Positions 17,647 to 29,060 of a stretch of DNA of 64,000 nt are shown here, piece by piece. The DNA lies in contig NZ_JACHIR010000001.1 in assembly GCF_014203355.1 (NCBI RefSeq), forward strand, positions 1,924,038-1,988,037, written 5' to 3'. How positions within the stretch are numbered: position 1 is the first letter of the stretch; each line of letters begins with the position of its first letter. The notes beneath the pieces were generated by a model. That model worked only from the letters and a program-made list of their open reading frames with translations. It ran no database searches and was not told where the DNA came from. Origin of the DNA: Kutzneria kofuensis (GTDB taxonomy: Bacteria > Actinomycetota > Actinomycetes > Mycobacteriales > Pseudonocardiaceae). The translations under genes were made by a program, and so were the position numbers.

Positions 17647-20600
17647 TCGACCGCAAGGCCCTGCTGGACGACTTGAAGCGGCAGGTCAAGGCGGTCGAGG
17701 CCGACCTCGGCAAACAGGTTCGCGCTCTTGGCGACGTCGAAGCCCGGCTGAAGAACGAACACGCTCGCGCCAAGGAACTCAAGCGCACCGGGGCAACGTG
17801 GAACTCGTGGCTGGACGAGCGCATCACGCAGGTCGCCGCCGCCTGGGTTCTGGGGTCGGTCTTCGTTCGGTTCTGTGAGGACAATCTGCTGATCGCGGAG
17901 CCTTACATCACCGGCCCGAGCACGGAGCGCCACGAACTCGCTCTGGAGCGTTACGCGGCCTATGTGGACGATGACGCCGACCCGACCTACCGGGGCTGGT
18001 TGGAGCGAGCCTTCGCCGAGTTGGGGGATGGCCACGCCGGCAAGCTTCTGTTCAATCCGGACCACAACCCACTGTTCCAGATCCCGCTCTCGCACGACGG
18101 TGCACGCGCGCTGGTCGAGTTCTGGCGCGAGCGCAACGAGACAGGCGCTCTCGTTCACGACTTCACCGACCCGTTGCGGGAGGACGGTACGAAGGGGTGG
18201 GACACGCGTTTCCTCGGCGACCTGTACCAGGACCTGTCCGAGGCGGCGCGCAAGACCTATGCGCTGCTGCAGACCCCCGAGTTCGTGGAGGAGTTCATCC
18301 TCGACCGGGCCATGGACCCGGTTGTCCGGGAGCTGGGCGGGCGGTTCGGCGAGCTGAAGATGATCGACCCGACCTGCGGTTCCGGTCACTTCGTGCTGGG
18401 CGCGTTCCGTCGGATGGTCCGGCTGTGGGCGGACAAGCGGCCGCACATCGACCGGCATGAGCGGGTCAGCGCGGCACTCAATTCAGTGCACGGCGTGGAC
18501 ATCAACCCCTTCGCTGTGGCCATCGCACGGTTTCGTCTACTGGTGGCCGCGATGGCGGCGGCCGGGATGCGGACGCTTGCGGAGGCCGGCAGGTACGACT
18601 GGCCGATCCACCTGGCGGTCGGCGACTCACTGATCAAGGCCCGACAGATGCCACTGGCACTTGAGGACGGACAGTCTGGCGACCCCCTGGCCGACTTCGC
18701 GTATTTCACCGAAGACGTGCATGAGTACCCCCGGATCCTGGAGGAGGGCCGCTACGACGTCGTCGTAGGCAATCCGCCGTACATCACGGTCAAGGACAGC
18801 AAGCTGAACGAGCTATACCGGGACCTGTACAAGTCCTGTGCCGGCACTTACGCGCTTTCCGTGCCGTTCGCCGAGCGCTTCTTCCAGCTGGCGAAAATTG
18901 GCGACGAGTTCGGACGTGACTTCGGCATGGTAGGCCAGATCACGGCGAACTCGTTCATGAAGCGCGAGTTCGGCACCAAGCTGATCGAAGAATATTTCGC
19001 GCACATGGTCGAACTAACCGAGGTGATCGACACCTCGGGCGCCTACATTCCAGGCCACGGCACGCCTACGGTGATCCTTGTCGGCCGGCGCCGCAAAGGC
19101 AGCCAGCGCTCGGCGACGATCCGCACGGTGCGAAGCGTTCAAGGTGAGCCGTCCGTGCCACCCAACGGCGAAGATGGCCTGGTCTGGCAGGCCATCGTCA
19201 AGCAGATTGACCAGCCCAAGTCGGTCAGCCAATGGGTGTCGGTCGACGACCTTGAACGGAAGCGCTACTTCGGCAAACAGCCGTGGATCCTCGCCGACGG
19301 CGGCCTGGAAATGGTCGAGAGCATCAATGACGCCGCGACGCAAGTTCTGAATTCGCTCAGCAATGCCGTTGGGCGAACCACCCACACAGGCTTGGACGAC
19401 GCGTTCTACCTAGAATCAACCGCAGCAAAGACCCGCTCCATGAGCGATTCATGCGTCCCCGTCATCCTCGGCGACGGCGTGCGAGACTTCCACATTGCGA
19501 CATCGATCTCAACATTCTTCCCATACGACTCCAACGGAAAGCCTCGCCAACTAGACGAGCACGAGGAAAAGTTTCTCTGGCCAAACCGAACAGTCCTCCA
19601 ACGGCGTGTTGATTTCGGACAAACCCCCACAGAACGAGGTTTGCGCTGGTTTGATCACAGTATGTTCTTTCCCGAGCGATACCGCACTCCACTTGCGATT
19701 ACATTTGCAGAAGTAGCTACACACAATCACTTCACACTTGATCGAGGTGGAAAGGTCTTTAAGCAGACCGCGCCCGCAATCAAACTTCAAAAAGAAGCCA
19801 CCGAGGATGCCCATCTTCAGCTCCTTGGCTTGCTAAACAGCTCAACCGCTTGCACATGGCTAAAGCTCAACTGTCACGACAAGGGCATTCGTGGCGAAGG
19901 TGGAGGGTTTACCAGCAGCGAATGGGAACGTTTTTACCAATTCAACAGCACAAATATCGCACGATTCCCTCTCCCCGCCGCCTACCCCACAGCCCTCGCC
20001 ACCGCCATTGACGGCCTTGCACAGGAGCTCACGGCGACCAGCCCCGCGGCGCTGACGGCTACCGACGCACCCACGCCGACAAACGCGAGTCTCCGCGAGG
20101 CGCGGGCGAAGTGGGAGTCGATCCGCGCCAAAATGATCGCGTTGCAGGAGGAATTGGACTGGCAGGTCTATACGCTCTACAACCTGTACACCGAGGACCT
20201 GCGCGCGCCCGAGGGGGATGTCCCTGAGCTGGCGCTCGGCGAGCGGGCCTTCGAGATCGTATTGGCGCGGAAGGTCGAAGCAGACGAAGCGTCACCGGAG
20301 TGGTTCAAGCGCCACGGTTCCACGCCCATCACCGAGATTCCCGCCCGCTGGCCGGAGACGTACAAAGCCATCGTCCAGAAGCGTATCGAAGCCATCGAGA
20401 CCCGCCGCGCGATCGGCATGATCGAACGGCCGGAGTACAAGCGGCGCTGGGCGACCGACGGGTGGGACGTACTCCAGGAGCGTGCCCTGCGGTCCTGGCT
20501 GCTGGACCGGATCGAGAACCGCGACATCTGGTACCAGGACGGCGAGCACCCCAACATCCTCACGAAAGCGCAGCTCACCGACGCGCTCTCACGCGACGAG

Positions 20601-21260
20601 GACTTCGTTGCCGTGGCAGCGATCTACGCGCCGCACCAGGACCTGCCGGGCGTAGTCACGGCCCTTCTCGCGGACGAGCACGTGCCGTTCCTCGCCGCGT
20701 TGCGTTACAAGTCGCCCACCGGCATGAAGAAGCGCGCTGACTGGGAACGCACGTGGGACCTCCAGCGGCAGGAAGACGCCGCTGAGGACGAGACAGTCAA
20801 GCGCAAGATCCGGGACTCCATTGAGGTGCCGCCGAGGTACACCTCGGCCGACTTCCTCAAACCGTCCTACTGGCGGGCGCGGGGCAAGTTGGACGTGCCC
20901 AAGGAGCGGTTTATCTCCTACTCCACCGTCACCACGGGCACACCCGACCTCTACGGCTGGGCCGGTTGGGACCACAAGGAGCAGGCCCAAGCGCTCACCA
21001 CGTACTTCACCAACCATGCGACGACCGCAGACGAGCTGACGGCCTACCTTGCCGGCCTGCTGGAACTGCAACCCTGGCTGGCCCAGTGGCACGGTGAGTT
21101 CGACGCGCTCTACGGCATGTCCCCGGCTGCCTTCTTCGCCGGCTACCGGTCGCAGATCCAGGGCGAGAACGGGCTGACCGACGACGACCTGCGAGCGTGG
21201 CGCCCCAAGGCCCCCGCCCGCGGCGCACGGCGTGCCACCAAGAAGAAGACCGAAGACTGA
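17643..21260 (+). CDS. pglX: BREX-2 adenine-specific DNA methyltransferase PglX
   Basis: The GTG start overlaps the pglW stop (GTGA) and gives 1205 residues, the usual PglX size. The SAM-binding motif DPTCGSGHFVLG is at 242 and the N6-adenine catalytic motif NPPY at 377. The C-terminal half holds the target-recognition part. In BREX, PglX methylates host DNA at one adenine of a non-palindromic site, marking self, and is also required for defence. Bases ~19350-19980 (residues ~570-780) are much less GC-rich than the rest (27 of 60 bases G+C at 19681-19740), suggesting exchange of the recognition region. The gene lies 16 bases before pglY. Confidence 0.95.
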   Translation: MIDRKALLDDLKRQVKAVEADLGKQVRALGDVEARLKNEHARAKELKRTGATWNSWLDERITQVAAAWVLGSVFVRFCEDNLLIAEPYITGPSTERHELALERYAAYVDDDADPTYRGWLERAFAELGDGHAGKLLFNPDHNPLFQIPLSHDGARALVEFWRERNETGALVHDFTDPLREDGTKGWDTRFLGDLYQDLSEAARKTYALLQTPEFVEEFILDRAMDPVVRELGGRFGELKMIDPTCGSGHFVLGAFRRMVRLWADKRPHIDRHERVSAALNSVHGVDINPFAVAIARFRLLVAAMAAAGMRTLAEAGRYDWPIHLAVGDSLIKARQMPLALEDGQSGDPLADFAYFTEDVHEYPRILEEGRYDVVVGNPPYITVKDSKLNELYRDLYKSCAGTYALSVPFAERFFQLAKIGDEFGRDFGMVGQITANSFMKREFGTKLIEEYFAHMVELTEVIDTSGAYIPGHGTPTVILVGRRRKGSQRSATIRTVRSVQGEPSVPPNGEDGLVWQAIVKQIDQPKSVSQWVSVDDLERKRYFGKQPWILADGGLEMVESINDAATQVLNSLSNAVGRTTHTGLDDAFYLESTAAKTRSMSDSCVPVILGDGVRDFHIATSISTFFPYDSNGKPRQLDEHEEKFLWPNRTVLQRRVDFGQTPTERGLRWFDHSMFFPERYRTPLAITFAEVATHNHFTLDRGGKVFKQTAPAIKLQKEATEDAHLQLLGLLNSSTACTWLKLNCHDKGIRGEGGGFTSSEWERFYQFNSTNIARFPLPAAYPTALATAIDGLAQELTATSPAALTATDAPTPTNASLREARAKWESIRAKMIALQEELDWQVYTLYNLYTEDLRAPEGDVPELALGERAFEIVLARKVEADEASPEWFKRHGSTPITEIPARWPETYKAIVQKRIEAIETRRAIGMIERPEYKRRWATDGWDVLQERALRSWLLDRIENRDIWYQDGEHPNILTKAQLTDALSRDEDFVAVAAIYAPHQDLPGVVTALLADEHVPFLAALRYKSPTGMKKRADWERTWDLQRQEDAAEDETVKRKIRDSIEVPPRYTSADFLKPSYWRARGKLDVPKERFISYSTVTTGTPDLYGWAGWDHKEQAQALTTYFTNHATTADELTAYLAGLLELQPWLAQWHGEFDALYGMSPAAFFAGYRSQIQGENGLTDDDLRAWRPKAPARGARRATKKKTED

Positions 21261-21276
21261 GGCGAAGTAGACGACC

Positions 21277-24200
21277 ATGCCACCCACACCGCCGCCGCTG
21301 CTCCGCGACGTCATCGACATCAAGCCGTCGATCTCCACCTCCGACTACGTCCTGAAGCTCGCCGAGGCGGTGACCGAGGAGGGCAGTGCCAAGGCGCTCA
21401 AGGACTACGTGATCACCGAGCGGCTGCTGGACAACTTCGACGAAGCCCTCGGACTGATCAGGTCCGCGCTGGACGGTCAGACATCCAAGGCCGCCTACCT
21501 GCATGGTTCCTTCGGTTCCGGTAAGTCGCACTTCATGGCGGTGCTGCACGCCCTGCTCCGCGGTGACCAAGCGGCCCTCGCCAGGACCGAGTTCGATTCG
21601 GTGCTGAACAAGCACCAGTGGCTCGACAACGGGAAGAAGTTCCTGTTGGTGCCCTATCACATGCTGGGCGCCAAGTCGCTGGAGCAACGCGTCCTCGGCG
21701 GATACGTGTCGCACGTCAGCGCACTGCATCCCGATGCACCGACCCCGCAGGTGTATCGGACGGACACCTTGTTCGCCGACATCCGACGGCTACGGGAGCG
21801 CATCGGCGACGAGAAGTTCATCGAGGGCCTGGACCGGCCGGACGCATCGGGATCCGATGAGGAGGACGACTGGGGCGATCGGTTCGCGTGGACCCCCGAA
21901 CTTCTTGACCGGGCCATGGCCGCCGAACAGTACGACGGCGGCGCCTACGATGATGACAGCGAAGAGGAACCGCCCAAGCCCGATCTGGTCAACCCCACCA
22001 CGGCGGCCGAGCTGCGGGCCAAGCTCGTCCACGACGCGATGAGCTGGTTCCCAGGGTTCGCCAAGAACGCGGCCGAGGACGAATACGGCTTCATCTCACT
22101 GGACGCCGGCCTGTCCGTCATCGCGGCACACGCGAAGTCGCTCGGCTATGACGGGCTGATCCTGTTCATGGACGAGCTGATCCTGTGGCTGGCCAACCGA
22201 ATCCACGACCAGAAGTTCGTCTCCCGCGAGGCGGACAAGATCACGAACTTCGTGGAGGGCGCGGACTCCCGGCGGGCCATTCCCATCGTGTCGTTCATCG
22301 CCCGGCAGCGGGACCTGCGCGATCTGGTCGGCGAGGAACTGTCCGGCGCGGCCGAGACCGCCATCCAGGACAGCCTCAACCTCGCCTCCGGCCGCTTCGA
22401 CAAGATCACGCTGGAGGACCGCAACCTGCCGCAGATCGCCAACGCTCGTCTTCTTCGCCCCAAGGACGACGAGGCGAAGGCCAAGCTGGACGCCGCGTTC
22501 GCCAAGGCCAAGCGGTCCGGTGGCCCGGCCGTCTGGGATGTGCTGCTCGGCTCGGAGGAGGGCACGACCGGAGCCGACGAGGAGTCGTTCCGGCTGACCT
22601 ATCCCTTCTCCCCTGCCTTCATGGACACCCTGGTCCACATCTCCTCGGCCTTGCAGCGCTCCCGCACCGGTCTCAAGCTGATGGGGCAACTGCTCGCCAA
22701 TCACCGTGACGACGCGCGTCTGGAACAGTTGATCCCGCTCGGCGACCTGTACGAGGTGATCGCGGACGGTGGCGACGAGCCGTTCGTGGACAAGCTGAAG
22801 GCGGAGTTCAAGGCAGCCGACAAGCTGTACCGGACCAAGCTGCGGCCGTATTTGCTCGGCATGTACGACGTCACCGAAGAGGACATCGAACGCTACCTGC
22901 ATCGGCCGGAGACCATTGAGAGTGCCCAGCTCAGGCAGCGCTGCTTCAGCTTCGTCGGCGACAACCGGCTGATCTGCACCCTGCTGCTGTCCGCGCTGGC
23001 GCCCAGCGTGCCCGCTCTGCGGGATCTGACGATCCGCCGGCTCGGCGCGCTCAACCACGGCTCGGTCGTGTCCCCGATCCCCGGGGCCGAGGTGGGGGCG
23101 ATCAAGTCGAAAGTCGGCGAGTGGGCGTCCCGCTTCCCGGAGATCAAGGAAACCGGCACCCAGGCCAACCCGGGTGTACGCCTCGAACTCGCCGGCGTGG
23201 ACGTGGACTCCGTCATCGCCAACGCCAACGTCAACAACAACCCGGGCAACCGGAAGGCACTGCTCAAGCGGCTGCTGGCCGAGGAGATCGGCTTCCAACT
23301 CAATGAGGACAAGCTCGGGTCGGGCGAGCTGACGCTGGTGTGGCGTGGCTCGAACCGGGTGTTGGAGGTGGTGGTCGGCAAGATCGCGGACCGGGACGAT
23401 CTCGGCGACCATGACCTTGAGCCCACCGACAAGTCGCTGTGGCGGCTGGTGATCAGCCTGCCCTACCACGATGGTGAGTTCGGATCCATCGAGGATGCCA
23501 ACAGGATGCTGGAGTTGCGGGGCCTGCACGGCGAGCGACCGCGCACCGTGGCGTGGATCCCGGCGCATCTGTCGGCGGCCCGGTACCAGGACTTCCAGCG
23601 GCTGGTCGTCATCAGCTACGCCTTGGCCGATCCGCGGCGCTTCGAGACGCAGTACGCCTCCCACCTCAACGCGGACAACCGAGCCCGCGCCAAAGCGTTG
23701 TTGGAGGGCCAGCTTGAGTCGCTGACCAGGACGATCAAGGCGGTGCTCAAGCAGGCGTACGGACTGGCGGAGAAGAAGCCCACCGATGTGGAGATCGGCC
23801 ACGAGGAACACTTCGTGTCGCTGCGGGACGTTCCTGCCCTGAAGCCGCCCGTTGGGCAGCCGCTGCGTGAGGCGGCGAGGCATGTCGCCGACAAGGTGCT
23901 GGCAAGTCAGTTCCCCGCCCACCCCGACCTCGATCCGGACCGTACCGGTGTCGCGGTACGCCCGGCTGACGTGCGGGCCGTCTTCACCTGCGTGCGGGCC
24001 GCCACCGAGGCCAGCGACCGTCGAGTGGAGGTGCCGGCCAAGGAGCGGGTGCTGATGCGCAACATCGCCGCTCCGCTCCGTCTGGGCACGCAGAAGGAAG
24101 CCTACTTCGAGCTGTCCCTGCACTGGCGGGACCACTTCCTGCGGCAGGCCAAGGACGCGGGTGCGACTGGTGATCTGTCCGTAACACAGCTCACCGAATG

Positions 24201-25203
24201 GCTCGACAAGCCGGAGCGGATGGGGCTGGAGCCCCACGTCGCCAACCTGGTGATCGCCTCCTACGCGGAGATGGACGACCGGGTGTGGGTTCGCTCCGGG
24301 GCACTGCTCGACCCGCCACCCGAGCTGGCTCAGATCAAGTCCTGGGACGCGCTGCGGACCCAGCCTCTGCCTGACGAGTCCGTGTGGGAGCAGGCACAGC
24401 AGCGTTACGAGGAGATCTTCGGCGAGAAGGCGCCGACGCTGCGACGCGGTCGGATCGTGAGCCAGTTCGCCCGGCAGATTCTTGGGCAGGCCCGCAACTA
24501 TCAGCCGCATGCCACCGATCTCGTGCGCGAACTGGAGAAGCACGCTGGGCTGCTCGCCCTGGACGACGTCGATGACTCCGGTCGGCTGGCACTGGCCCGG
24601 CGCTCGTTGGCACTGCTGGACGCGCTTTTGGCCACCGACAAGGGCGCGGCGAACAGCAACGCGGCGGCCAAGCAGACGGTGACGGCTCTGGCGACCTTCG
24701 ATCTGGGCAGTGCGCCAGCCGCCCGTTATGGGGTGTCCATCGTGCAGGCGCAGAAGGTCGCGGCCGCGTTGGCGGGCGCAGCCTGGGACATGCTGCGCCT
24801 GGCCTCCGGATACGGGCCGGAGGGCGAAGCTGTGCTGGACACACTGCGTGGCGTGGCCAGGGTCGACCAGCGCACCGCGAGCCTGCCTGACGCACTCGAC
24901 GCGGCTCGGAAGGCAATTGTGTCCGTGATGGAGCGCAGCCGGGCCGCAGTTCATCCCCCTGTTCCGACACCACCGAAGCCCAAGCCCGACCCTGGCTCAG
25001 TGGATTTGACGACGGAGAGCAGCCACCCGCCGGTACCTGACGCGCCTGCCAAGCCGGCCGGCCGGCGAAGCACACGCCGCTCCGGTGGCGGGCGCACCAC
25101 GGCTGCCCAAGCGGTCGCTGAACTCCATGCCGAGTTGAACGAGCTGGCGGCAACCGAACCGAACGCCACGATCGAGATCAGCTGGCGCGTGGTGGAGGAC
25201 TGA
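21277..25203 (+). CDS. pglY: BREX-2 P-loop ATPase PglY
   Basis: A 1308-residue ATPase (the BREX-2 counterpart of BrxC). Walker A is [11 protein letters not shown] at 76-86 (K83, S84). Walker B is [11 protein letters not shown] with D299/E300. The C-terminal ~60 residues are Pro/Lys/Arg-rich and low complexity before a short helical end. PglY is required for Pgl/BREX-2 defence and is thought to work with PglZ; which step it powers is not known. The stop overlaps the ATG of pglZ by one base (TGATG), so the two are translationally coupled. Confidence 0.93.
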   Translation: MPPTPPPLLRDVIDIKPSISTSDYVLKLAEAVTEEGSAKALKDYVITERLLDNFDEALGLIRSALDGQTSKAAYLHGSFGSGKSHFMAVLHALLRGDQAALARTEFDSVLNKHQWLDNGKKFLLVPYHMLGAKSLEQRVLGGYVSHVSALHPDAPTPQVYRTDTLFADIRRLRERIGDEKFIEGLDRPDASGSDEEDDWGDRFAWTPELLDRAMAAEQYDGGAYDDDSEEEPPKPDLVNPTTAAELRAKLVHDAMSWFPGFAKNAAEDEYGFISLDAGLSVIAAHAKSLGYDGLILFMDELILWLANRIHDQKFVSREADKITNFVEGADSRRAIPIVSFIARQRDLRDLVGEELSGAAETAIQDSLNLASGRFDKITLEDRNLPQIANARLLRPKDDEAKAKLDAAFAKAKRSGGPAVWDVLLGSEEGTTGADEESFRLTYPFSPAFMDTLVHISSALQRSRTGLKLMGQLLANHRDDARLEQLIPLGDLYEVIADGGDEPFVDKLKAEFKAADKLYRTKLRPYLLGMYDVTEEDIERYLHRPETIESAQLRQRCFSFVGDNRLICTLLLSALAPSVPALRDLTIRRLGALNHGSVVSPIPGAEVGAIKSKVGEWASRFPEIKETGTQANPGVRLELAGVDVDSVIANANVNNNPGNRKALLKRLLAEEIGFQLNEDKLGSGELTLVWRGSNRVLEVVVGKIADRDDLGDHDLEPTDKSLWRLVISLPYHDGEFGSIEDANRMLELRGLHGERPRTVAWIPAHLSAARYQDFQRLVVISYALADPRRFETQYASHLNADNRARAKALLEGQLESLTRTIKAVLKQAYGLAEKKPTDVEIGHEEHFVSLRDVPALKPPVGQPLREAARHVADKVLASQFPAHPDLDPDRTGVAVRPADVRAVFTCVRAATEASDRRVEVPAKERVLMRNIAAPLRLGTQKEAYFELSLHWRDHFLRQAKDAGATGDLSVTQLTEWLDKPERMGLEPHVANLVIASYAEMDDRVWVRSGALLDPPPELAQIKSWDALRTQPLPDESVWEQAQQRYEEIFGEKAPTLRRGRIVSQFARQILGQARNYQPHATDLVRELEKHAGLLALDDVDDSGRLALARRSLALLDALLATDKGAANSNAAAKQTVTALATFDLGSAPAARYGVSIVQAQKVAAALAGAAWDMLRLASGYGPEGEAVLDTLRGVARVDQRTASLPDALDAARKAIVSVMERSRAAVHPPVPTPPKPKPDPGSVDLTTESSHPPVPDAPAKPAGRRSTRRSGGGRTTAAQAVAELHAELNELAATEPNATIEISWRVVED

Positions 25204-28034
25204 TGAACGCGTTGGTCGGCACCGGTGCGATGCGGTTGAACACCGCCATCGTGACCCAGTACCTGGCATCGGAGCGCAGACTGTCCGAGGACAAGCGCCG
25301 GGTCGTCCTGCTGCGGGCGGCCCCGGTCTGGGAGGAGGCGCCAGAGCTCAGCTGGGGTGAACAGCGGGCCCGCGTCGTCCCTGCCGCTTCCCCGCTGGCG
25401 GTGTACGAGCTGGTGTTGCGGCATCTGGTCAGCACGGACGGGCCCGAGGTGCTGGTTGTGCTGACCGACAGGGAGGAGAACGAACTCGGCGCGGACGTGC
25501 TCGCCCAGGCGTACAGGCAGCGCGTCAACGCCGTCAACACCTGGGACGTGGTGCGCGAGGCATTCGGCGCGCAGCACACGGATGAACGGTTGTTCGCCGA
25601 GAACTGGGCGGCCGAAGCTCTGCTGGACGCTGCCCCGCCAAGCGGCTGGCCCCGGCTGGCGGGCGGGCCGCTGACCCGCCGCCACGCGCTGGCCTCGCTG
25701 GCGCTGCGTCGACTTGGTGCCGGACCGTACGCTCCTGACCGACCGCAGTCCACAACGACCAGTGTTGAACTGGACGCGAACACGTTGCTGCACTGGTCGC
25801 TGTCCCCCGCTGGCCCGGACCGGTTCCTGGCGCTGCGCGCGCCCGAACGCGCCGGGCTGGCCCGGTTCTTGGCGGAGGAAGACCAGGCCGGACCTGCCGG
25901 TCAAGCGCTGTTTGCCCTGGTCTCAGCCGGACACGGAGCGGACGCGGTCGCGTTCGGGCTGGTGTGTGCGGCGCTGTGGGTGCATGCGGATGAGTCCGCC
26001 GGTGCCGAGGACTACCAGGCACGAGGCCGGGCCGAGCGCTGGTTCGGCGAGAAGCCTCCCGCCCACGGTGCGGCGCTCGACGCGCTCGCCGGGGCTTTCG
26101 GGCGGGCGAGCGAGGAGTTCGTCACCGGGCTGCTGCTGATCGCGCAGTCCGCGGACGCGGACGGGGCTGCGGCCCGCCGGCTGTCCGCGATCGTGTTGGA
26201 TCGGGCGGCCTCGCTGACCCAGCAGTTCGGAGCCGAACGGGCGGCCAGCATGAGCCCGGTGCTCCCGGCCGGACTCGAGGCCGCGTTCTCGGCTGTCGGA
26301 GGAGCGCTTCTGGATGGCGACGCTGGACGTGTCGCCGAGGCGATGCGAAAGCTGGAGCGGCACAACCTGGCATCTGGCCAGGACGCGAGCATCCGTGTCG
26401 AACGCGCGAGGATGGCCCAGCGCTTGGCGCGATGGCTGACGAAGGAGCCAGCAAACGAGCCTGAGACAGTCGCCGCCAGCGTTGACCGGCATATCGCCGA
26501 CACCAGCTGGGTGGACCTGGCGCTGGAGCATGTTGAGGCAGGCGGTGATCCGCGATCTGAGCTGAAAGCCGCCTACGACCGGCTGTGCGCGGTGGTGCGC
26601 TCTCGGCGCCGAGAAGCCGACAAGCGTTTCGCGCACCAGTTGGCGGCCTGGACCTCCTCCCGTGGTGACGCTGGTTCGATGCTCACCGTCGAGTCGTTCC
26701 TTGCCAAGGTGGTCGGGCCGGTTGTCAAGGCCGGAGAGCGCCGGGTGCTGTTGGTCGTGCTGGACGGCATGAGTGCGGCGATCGCGGCCGAGCTTGGCGA
26801 GCAACTGCGTCAGGACTGGGCCGAGTTCGATCCCCTGCCCGGAGCGAAGGACGCCCCACGCCGCAGGGGCATGATGGCGGCGCTGCCCACCGTCACCGCA
26901 GTCTCGCGTACCTCCCTGTTCACTGGGAAACTGACCGCAGGCTCCCAGCGCGACGAGCGGGCTGCCTTCGGCGGCCACTCCTTCTGGGGTGACCAGGTCG
27001 TCGCGCTCTTCCACAAGGACGCCCTGCGCGCGGAAAGCGGTGGAGACGTCTTCGGGCCGGAACTGCACGACGCCATGACGAACGAGCGAACGAATGTGGC
27101 AGTCGTCCTCAACACCGTCGACGACCGACTGGCCAAGGAGCTCAAGCTCGGTGACGGAGCCTGGCGGCTCGGCGACATCGGCGGCTTGCGCGAGCTGTTG
27201 CGCCTTGCCGCGGAACAGGGTCGGGCCGTGTTGCTGACTAGCGATCACGGGCATGTCATTGACCGGCACGGGTCTCGCGTCGAGGCGCTTGGCGAGCCGC
27301 TGTCGGCCCGGCACCGCACCCCTGGCGGTCCGCTCGGCGATGCCGAGATTGCTTTGTCCGGACCTCGGGTCGTGTCGGCCGAAACCGGGAACGCGATCGT
27401 CGCGCTGTGGGATTCGGACTCCCGCTACACGGCTGCGCAGGCTGGCTATCACGGCGGTGCTTCGCCTGCCGAGGTCGTCATCCCGGTGCTGGCGTTCCTG
27501 CCGTTCGGTGCGGAGCCTCCGAAGGGTTGGCGGGAGCTGGGCAGTCAGCAGCCATCGTGGTGGTCACCCGTTGTTGACGAGGCGAAGCAGCCGGCGATTC
27601 CCCCCGCGCCGCCGAAGCGACCCGCCAAGAAGCGCAAGGAGGACTCCGATCGGGCCGCGCTGTTCGACGTGGCGCTTGTGCCTCGCGACGAGGACGCACT
27701 GCTCAGCCCGCAGCCAATCACTCCCGACGACGCGCTGGTCACCGCGCTGCTCGCCTCGGACCTGTTTCATGCCCAGGTGCAGTCGCTGGCCCGCAAGCCT
27801 GACCTGGTGAAGGTGGAAAAGGCTGTCCGAGCCCTGCTGGAGGCGGGCGGCACCCTGCCGGTGACCGCCCTCGCCCAGCGAATCGGCCTGCCTCTCACCC
27901 GCGCGGACGGCTTCTCGGCTGTACTGCGCCAGCTGCTCAACTTCGACGGGGTCCAGGCGCTGCAAACCCTGCCCGACGGACGCACCCTGCGGCTGAACAC
28001 CGGGCTGGTCAAGGACCAGTTCGAGCTCACATGA
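25203..28034 (+). CDS. pglZ: BREX-2 alkaline phosphatase-fold protein PglZ
   Basis: A 943-residue protein. The PglZ domain shows the alkaline-phosphatase superfamily metal-binding motifs VLDGMSAAI (D521) and LLTSDHGHV (D681, H682, H684). PglZ is the one component shared by all BREX types and probably acts on a phosphorylated or nucleotide substrate, consistent with the kinase PglW in type 2. The C-terminal ~150 residues after a basic linker ([10 protein letters not shown]) look like a separate winged-helix module. The last eight bases overlap the convergent CBS-HEPN gene. Confidence 0.93.
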   Translation: MNALVGTGAMRLNTAIVTQYLASERRLSEDKRRVVLLRAAPVWEEAPELSWGEQRARVVPAASPLAVYELVLRHLVSTDGPEVLVVLTDREENELGADVLAQAYRQRVNAVNTWDVVREAFGAQHTDERLFAENWAAEALLDAAPPSGWPRLAGGPLTRRHALASLALRRLGAGPYAPDRPQSTTTSVELDANTLLHWSLSPAGPDRFLALRAPERAGLARFLAEEDQAGPAGQALFALVSAGHGADAVAFGLVCAALWVHADESAGAEDYQARGRAERWFGEKPPAHGAALDALAGAFGRASEEFVTGLLLIAQSADADGAAARRLSAIVLDRAASLTQQFGAERAASMSPVLPAGLEAAFSAVGGALLDGDAGRVAEAMRKLERHNLASGQDASIRVERARMAQRLARWLTKEPANEPETVAASVDRHIADTSWVDLALEHVEAGGDPRSELKAAYDRLCAVVRSRRREADKRFAHQLAAWTSSRGDAGSMLTVESFLAKVVGPVVKAGERRVLLVVLDGMSAAIAAELGEQLRQDWAEFDPLPGAKDAPRRRGMMAALPTVTAVSRTSLFTGKLTAGSQRDERAAFGGHSFWGDQVVALFHKDALRAESGGDVFGPELHDAMTNERTNVAVVLNTVDDRLAKELKLGDGAWRLGDIGGLRELLRLAAEQGRAVLLTSDHGHVIDRHGSRVEALGEPLSARHRTPGGPLGDAEIALSGPRVVSAETGNAIVALWDSDSRYTAAQAGYHGGASPAEVVIPVLAFLPFGAEPPKGWRELGSQQPSWWSPVVDEAKQPAIPPAPPKRPAKKRKEDSDRAALFDVALVPRDEDALLSPQPITPDDALVTALLASDLFHAQVQSLARKPDLVKVEKAVRALLEAGGTLPVTALAQRIGLPLTRADGFSAVLRQLLNFDGVQALQTLPDGRTLRLNTGLVKDQFELT

Positions 28035-29058
28035 GCTGCCTGAGCAGCCCGGAGAACTGCCGCAGCTCGGTGATCCGCTCCGGCGTCAACCGCTTGCTGT
28101 CGAAGTGCGCGATCATGTTGCGGGTCGACTTCACCTCCTTCAGGTGGTGGACGAACTGGGTCCGGTCCACACCGGACCAGCCGAGCGCCTGCCAGTTACC
28201 GTCGGCATTCTCCCGCAACCTCCGGTCCTGTTGGTGTGCGTCAAGAAGTTTGACGTAGTCACCGAACATCAAGTCAGCGATGTTACCCGTCTGCGTTTCT
28301 GGCCGGTTAGGCTGAACCGCTTTAATACGCTCGGGAGGCAGCTCGCCCAGACACTTCCGCAGCCGAAACTCGATCTCACCAACAAGAAAGAAAGGCAACG
28401 CGGTTTCATGAAAACGATCCGCAATATCTGCCGCTGTCACAATTCCGCAGACAACCCCACTGTTGCTGCGGACCAGCACGTAGCCATGCTCGGCCACCAG
28501 CGGCAACTGCGCGAAGAGTTCCTGGTGCACCTCGGCGACCGGGAGTGAATCCGTCACCATCGCGTTGGCGAGGGTGGGCGCCAGACCCGTTTCATACCGG
28601 GCTGCGACCGAACTCCATGTGACCACACCCCGCAGATCCGACTGACCGTCGATGACGGGAACCTGGGAATAGTTGTTGGCCCGCATGAGGTAGGTGGCCC
28701 TGGTCAGCGGATCGCTGGAGGTGACGGAGATCAGACCCGCGCTGGCCGCGGGTATGTCACCGATCTTGAACGACTGCTGAGGCAACGCACCCGGCGCGAG
28801 TTCGCCATCCCCAGCTTCATCGACCGCCTCCGCAACCCCCTCTTCTTCGCCGACGATCAGCAGGTTGGCCTTGAGACCGCAGGTCGCGAAGGACGGAACG
28901 GTGGCAAGCCCGATCTCCTGCAAAGTGTCCCTGATCAAGGACACCGTCTGGTAGGTGCGAACTCGCACATCGAACAGCGCCAAAAGCTCTGACAGCGCCA
29001 TGCTCGCGCCTCTGCGTTCGAGAAGTTGTTGCCGCAGCGACAGGTTGTTGTCGGTCAT
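28027..29058 (-). CDS. CBS-domain protein with C-terminal HEPN/Swt1-like domain, embedded in the BREX locus
   Basis: A 343-residue protein. Residues ~95-230 are a tandem CBS pair ([54 protein letters not shown]), a ligand-binding module that usually senses adenine nucleotides. The C-terminal ~110 residues are helical and end with [13 protein letters not shown], which contains R-x4-H (R313, H318), the catalytic signature of HEPN ribonucleases. The N-terminus ([20 protein letters not shown]) looks like an HTH. It is co-transcribed with the DUF262 gene two bases upstream, and both run against the BREX genes. A nucleotide-gated RNase is a reasonable inference; a non-catalytic HEPN dimerisation role is the alternative. 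Confidence 0.72.
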   Translation of the reverse strand: MTDNNLSLRQQLLERRGASMALSELLALFDVRVRTYQTVSLIRDTLQEIGLATVPSFATCGLKANLLIVGEEEGVAEAVDEAGDGELAPGALPQQSFKIGDIPAASAGLISVTSSDPLTRATYLMRANNYSQVPVIDGQSDLRGVVTWSSVAARYETGLAPTLANAMVTDSLPVAEVHQELFAQLPLVAEHGYVLVRSNSGVVCGIVTAADIADRFHETALPFFLVGEIEFRLRKCLGELPPERIKAVQPNRPETQTGNIADLMFGDYVKLLDAHQQDRRLRENADGNWQALGWSGVDRTQFVHHLKEVKSTRNMIAHFDSKRLTPERITELRQFSGLLRQLM

Positions 29059-29060
29059 CG

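Noticed and set aside
22096-24954. 952-residue minus-strand open frame under pglY
   Set aside because: Composition is typical of an antisense frame of GC-rich coding DNA, and pglY on the plus strand has Walker motifs and operon context.
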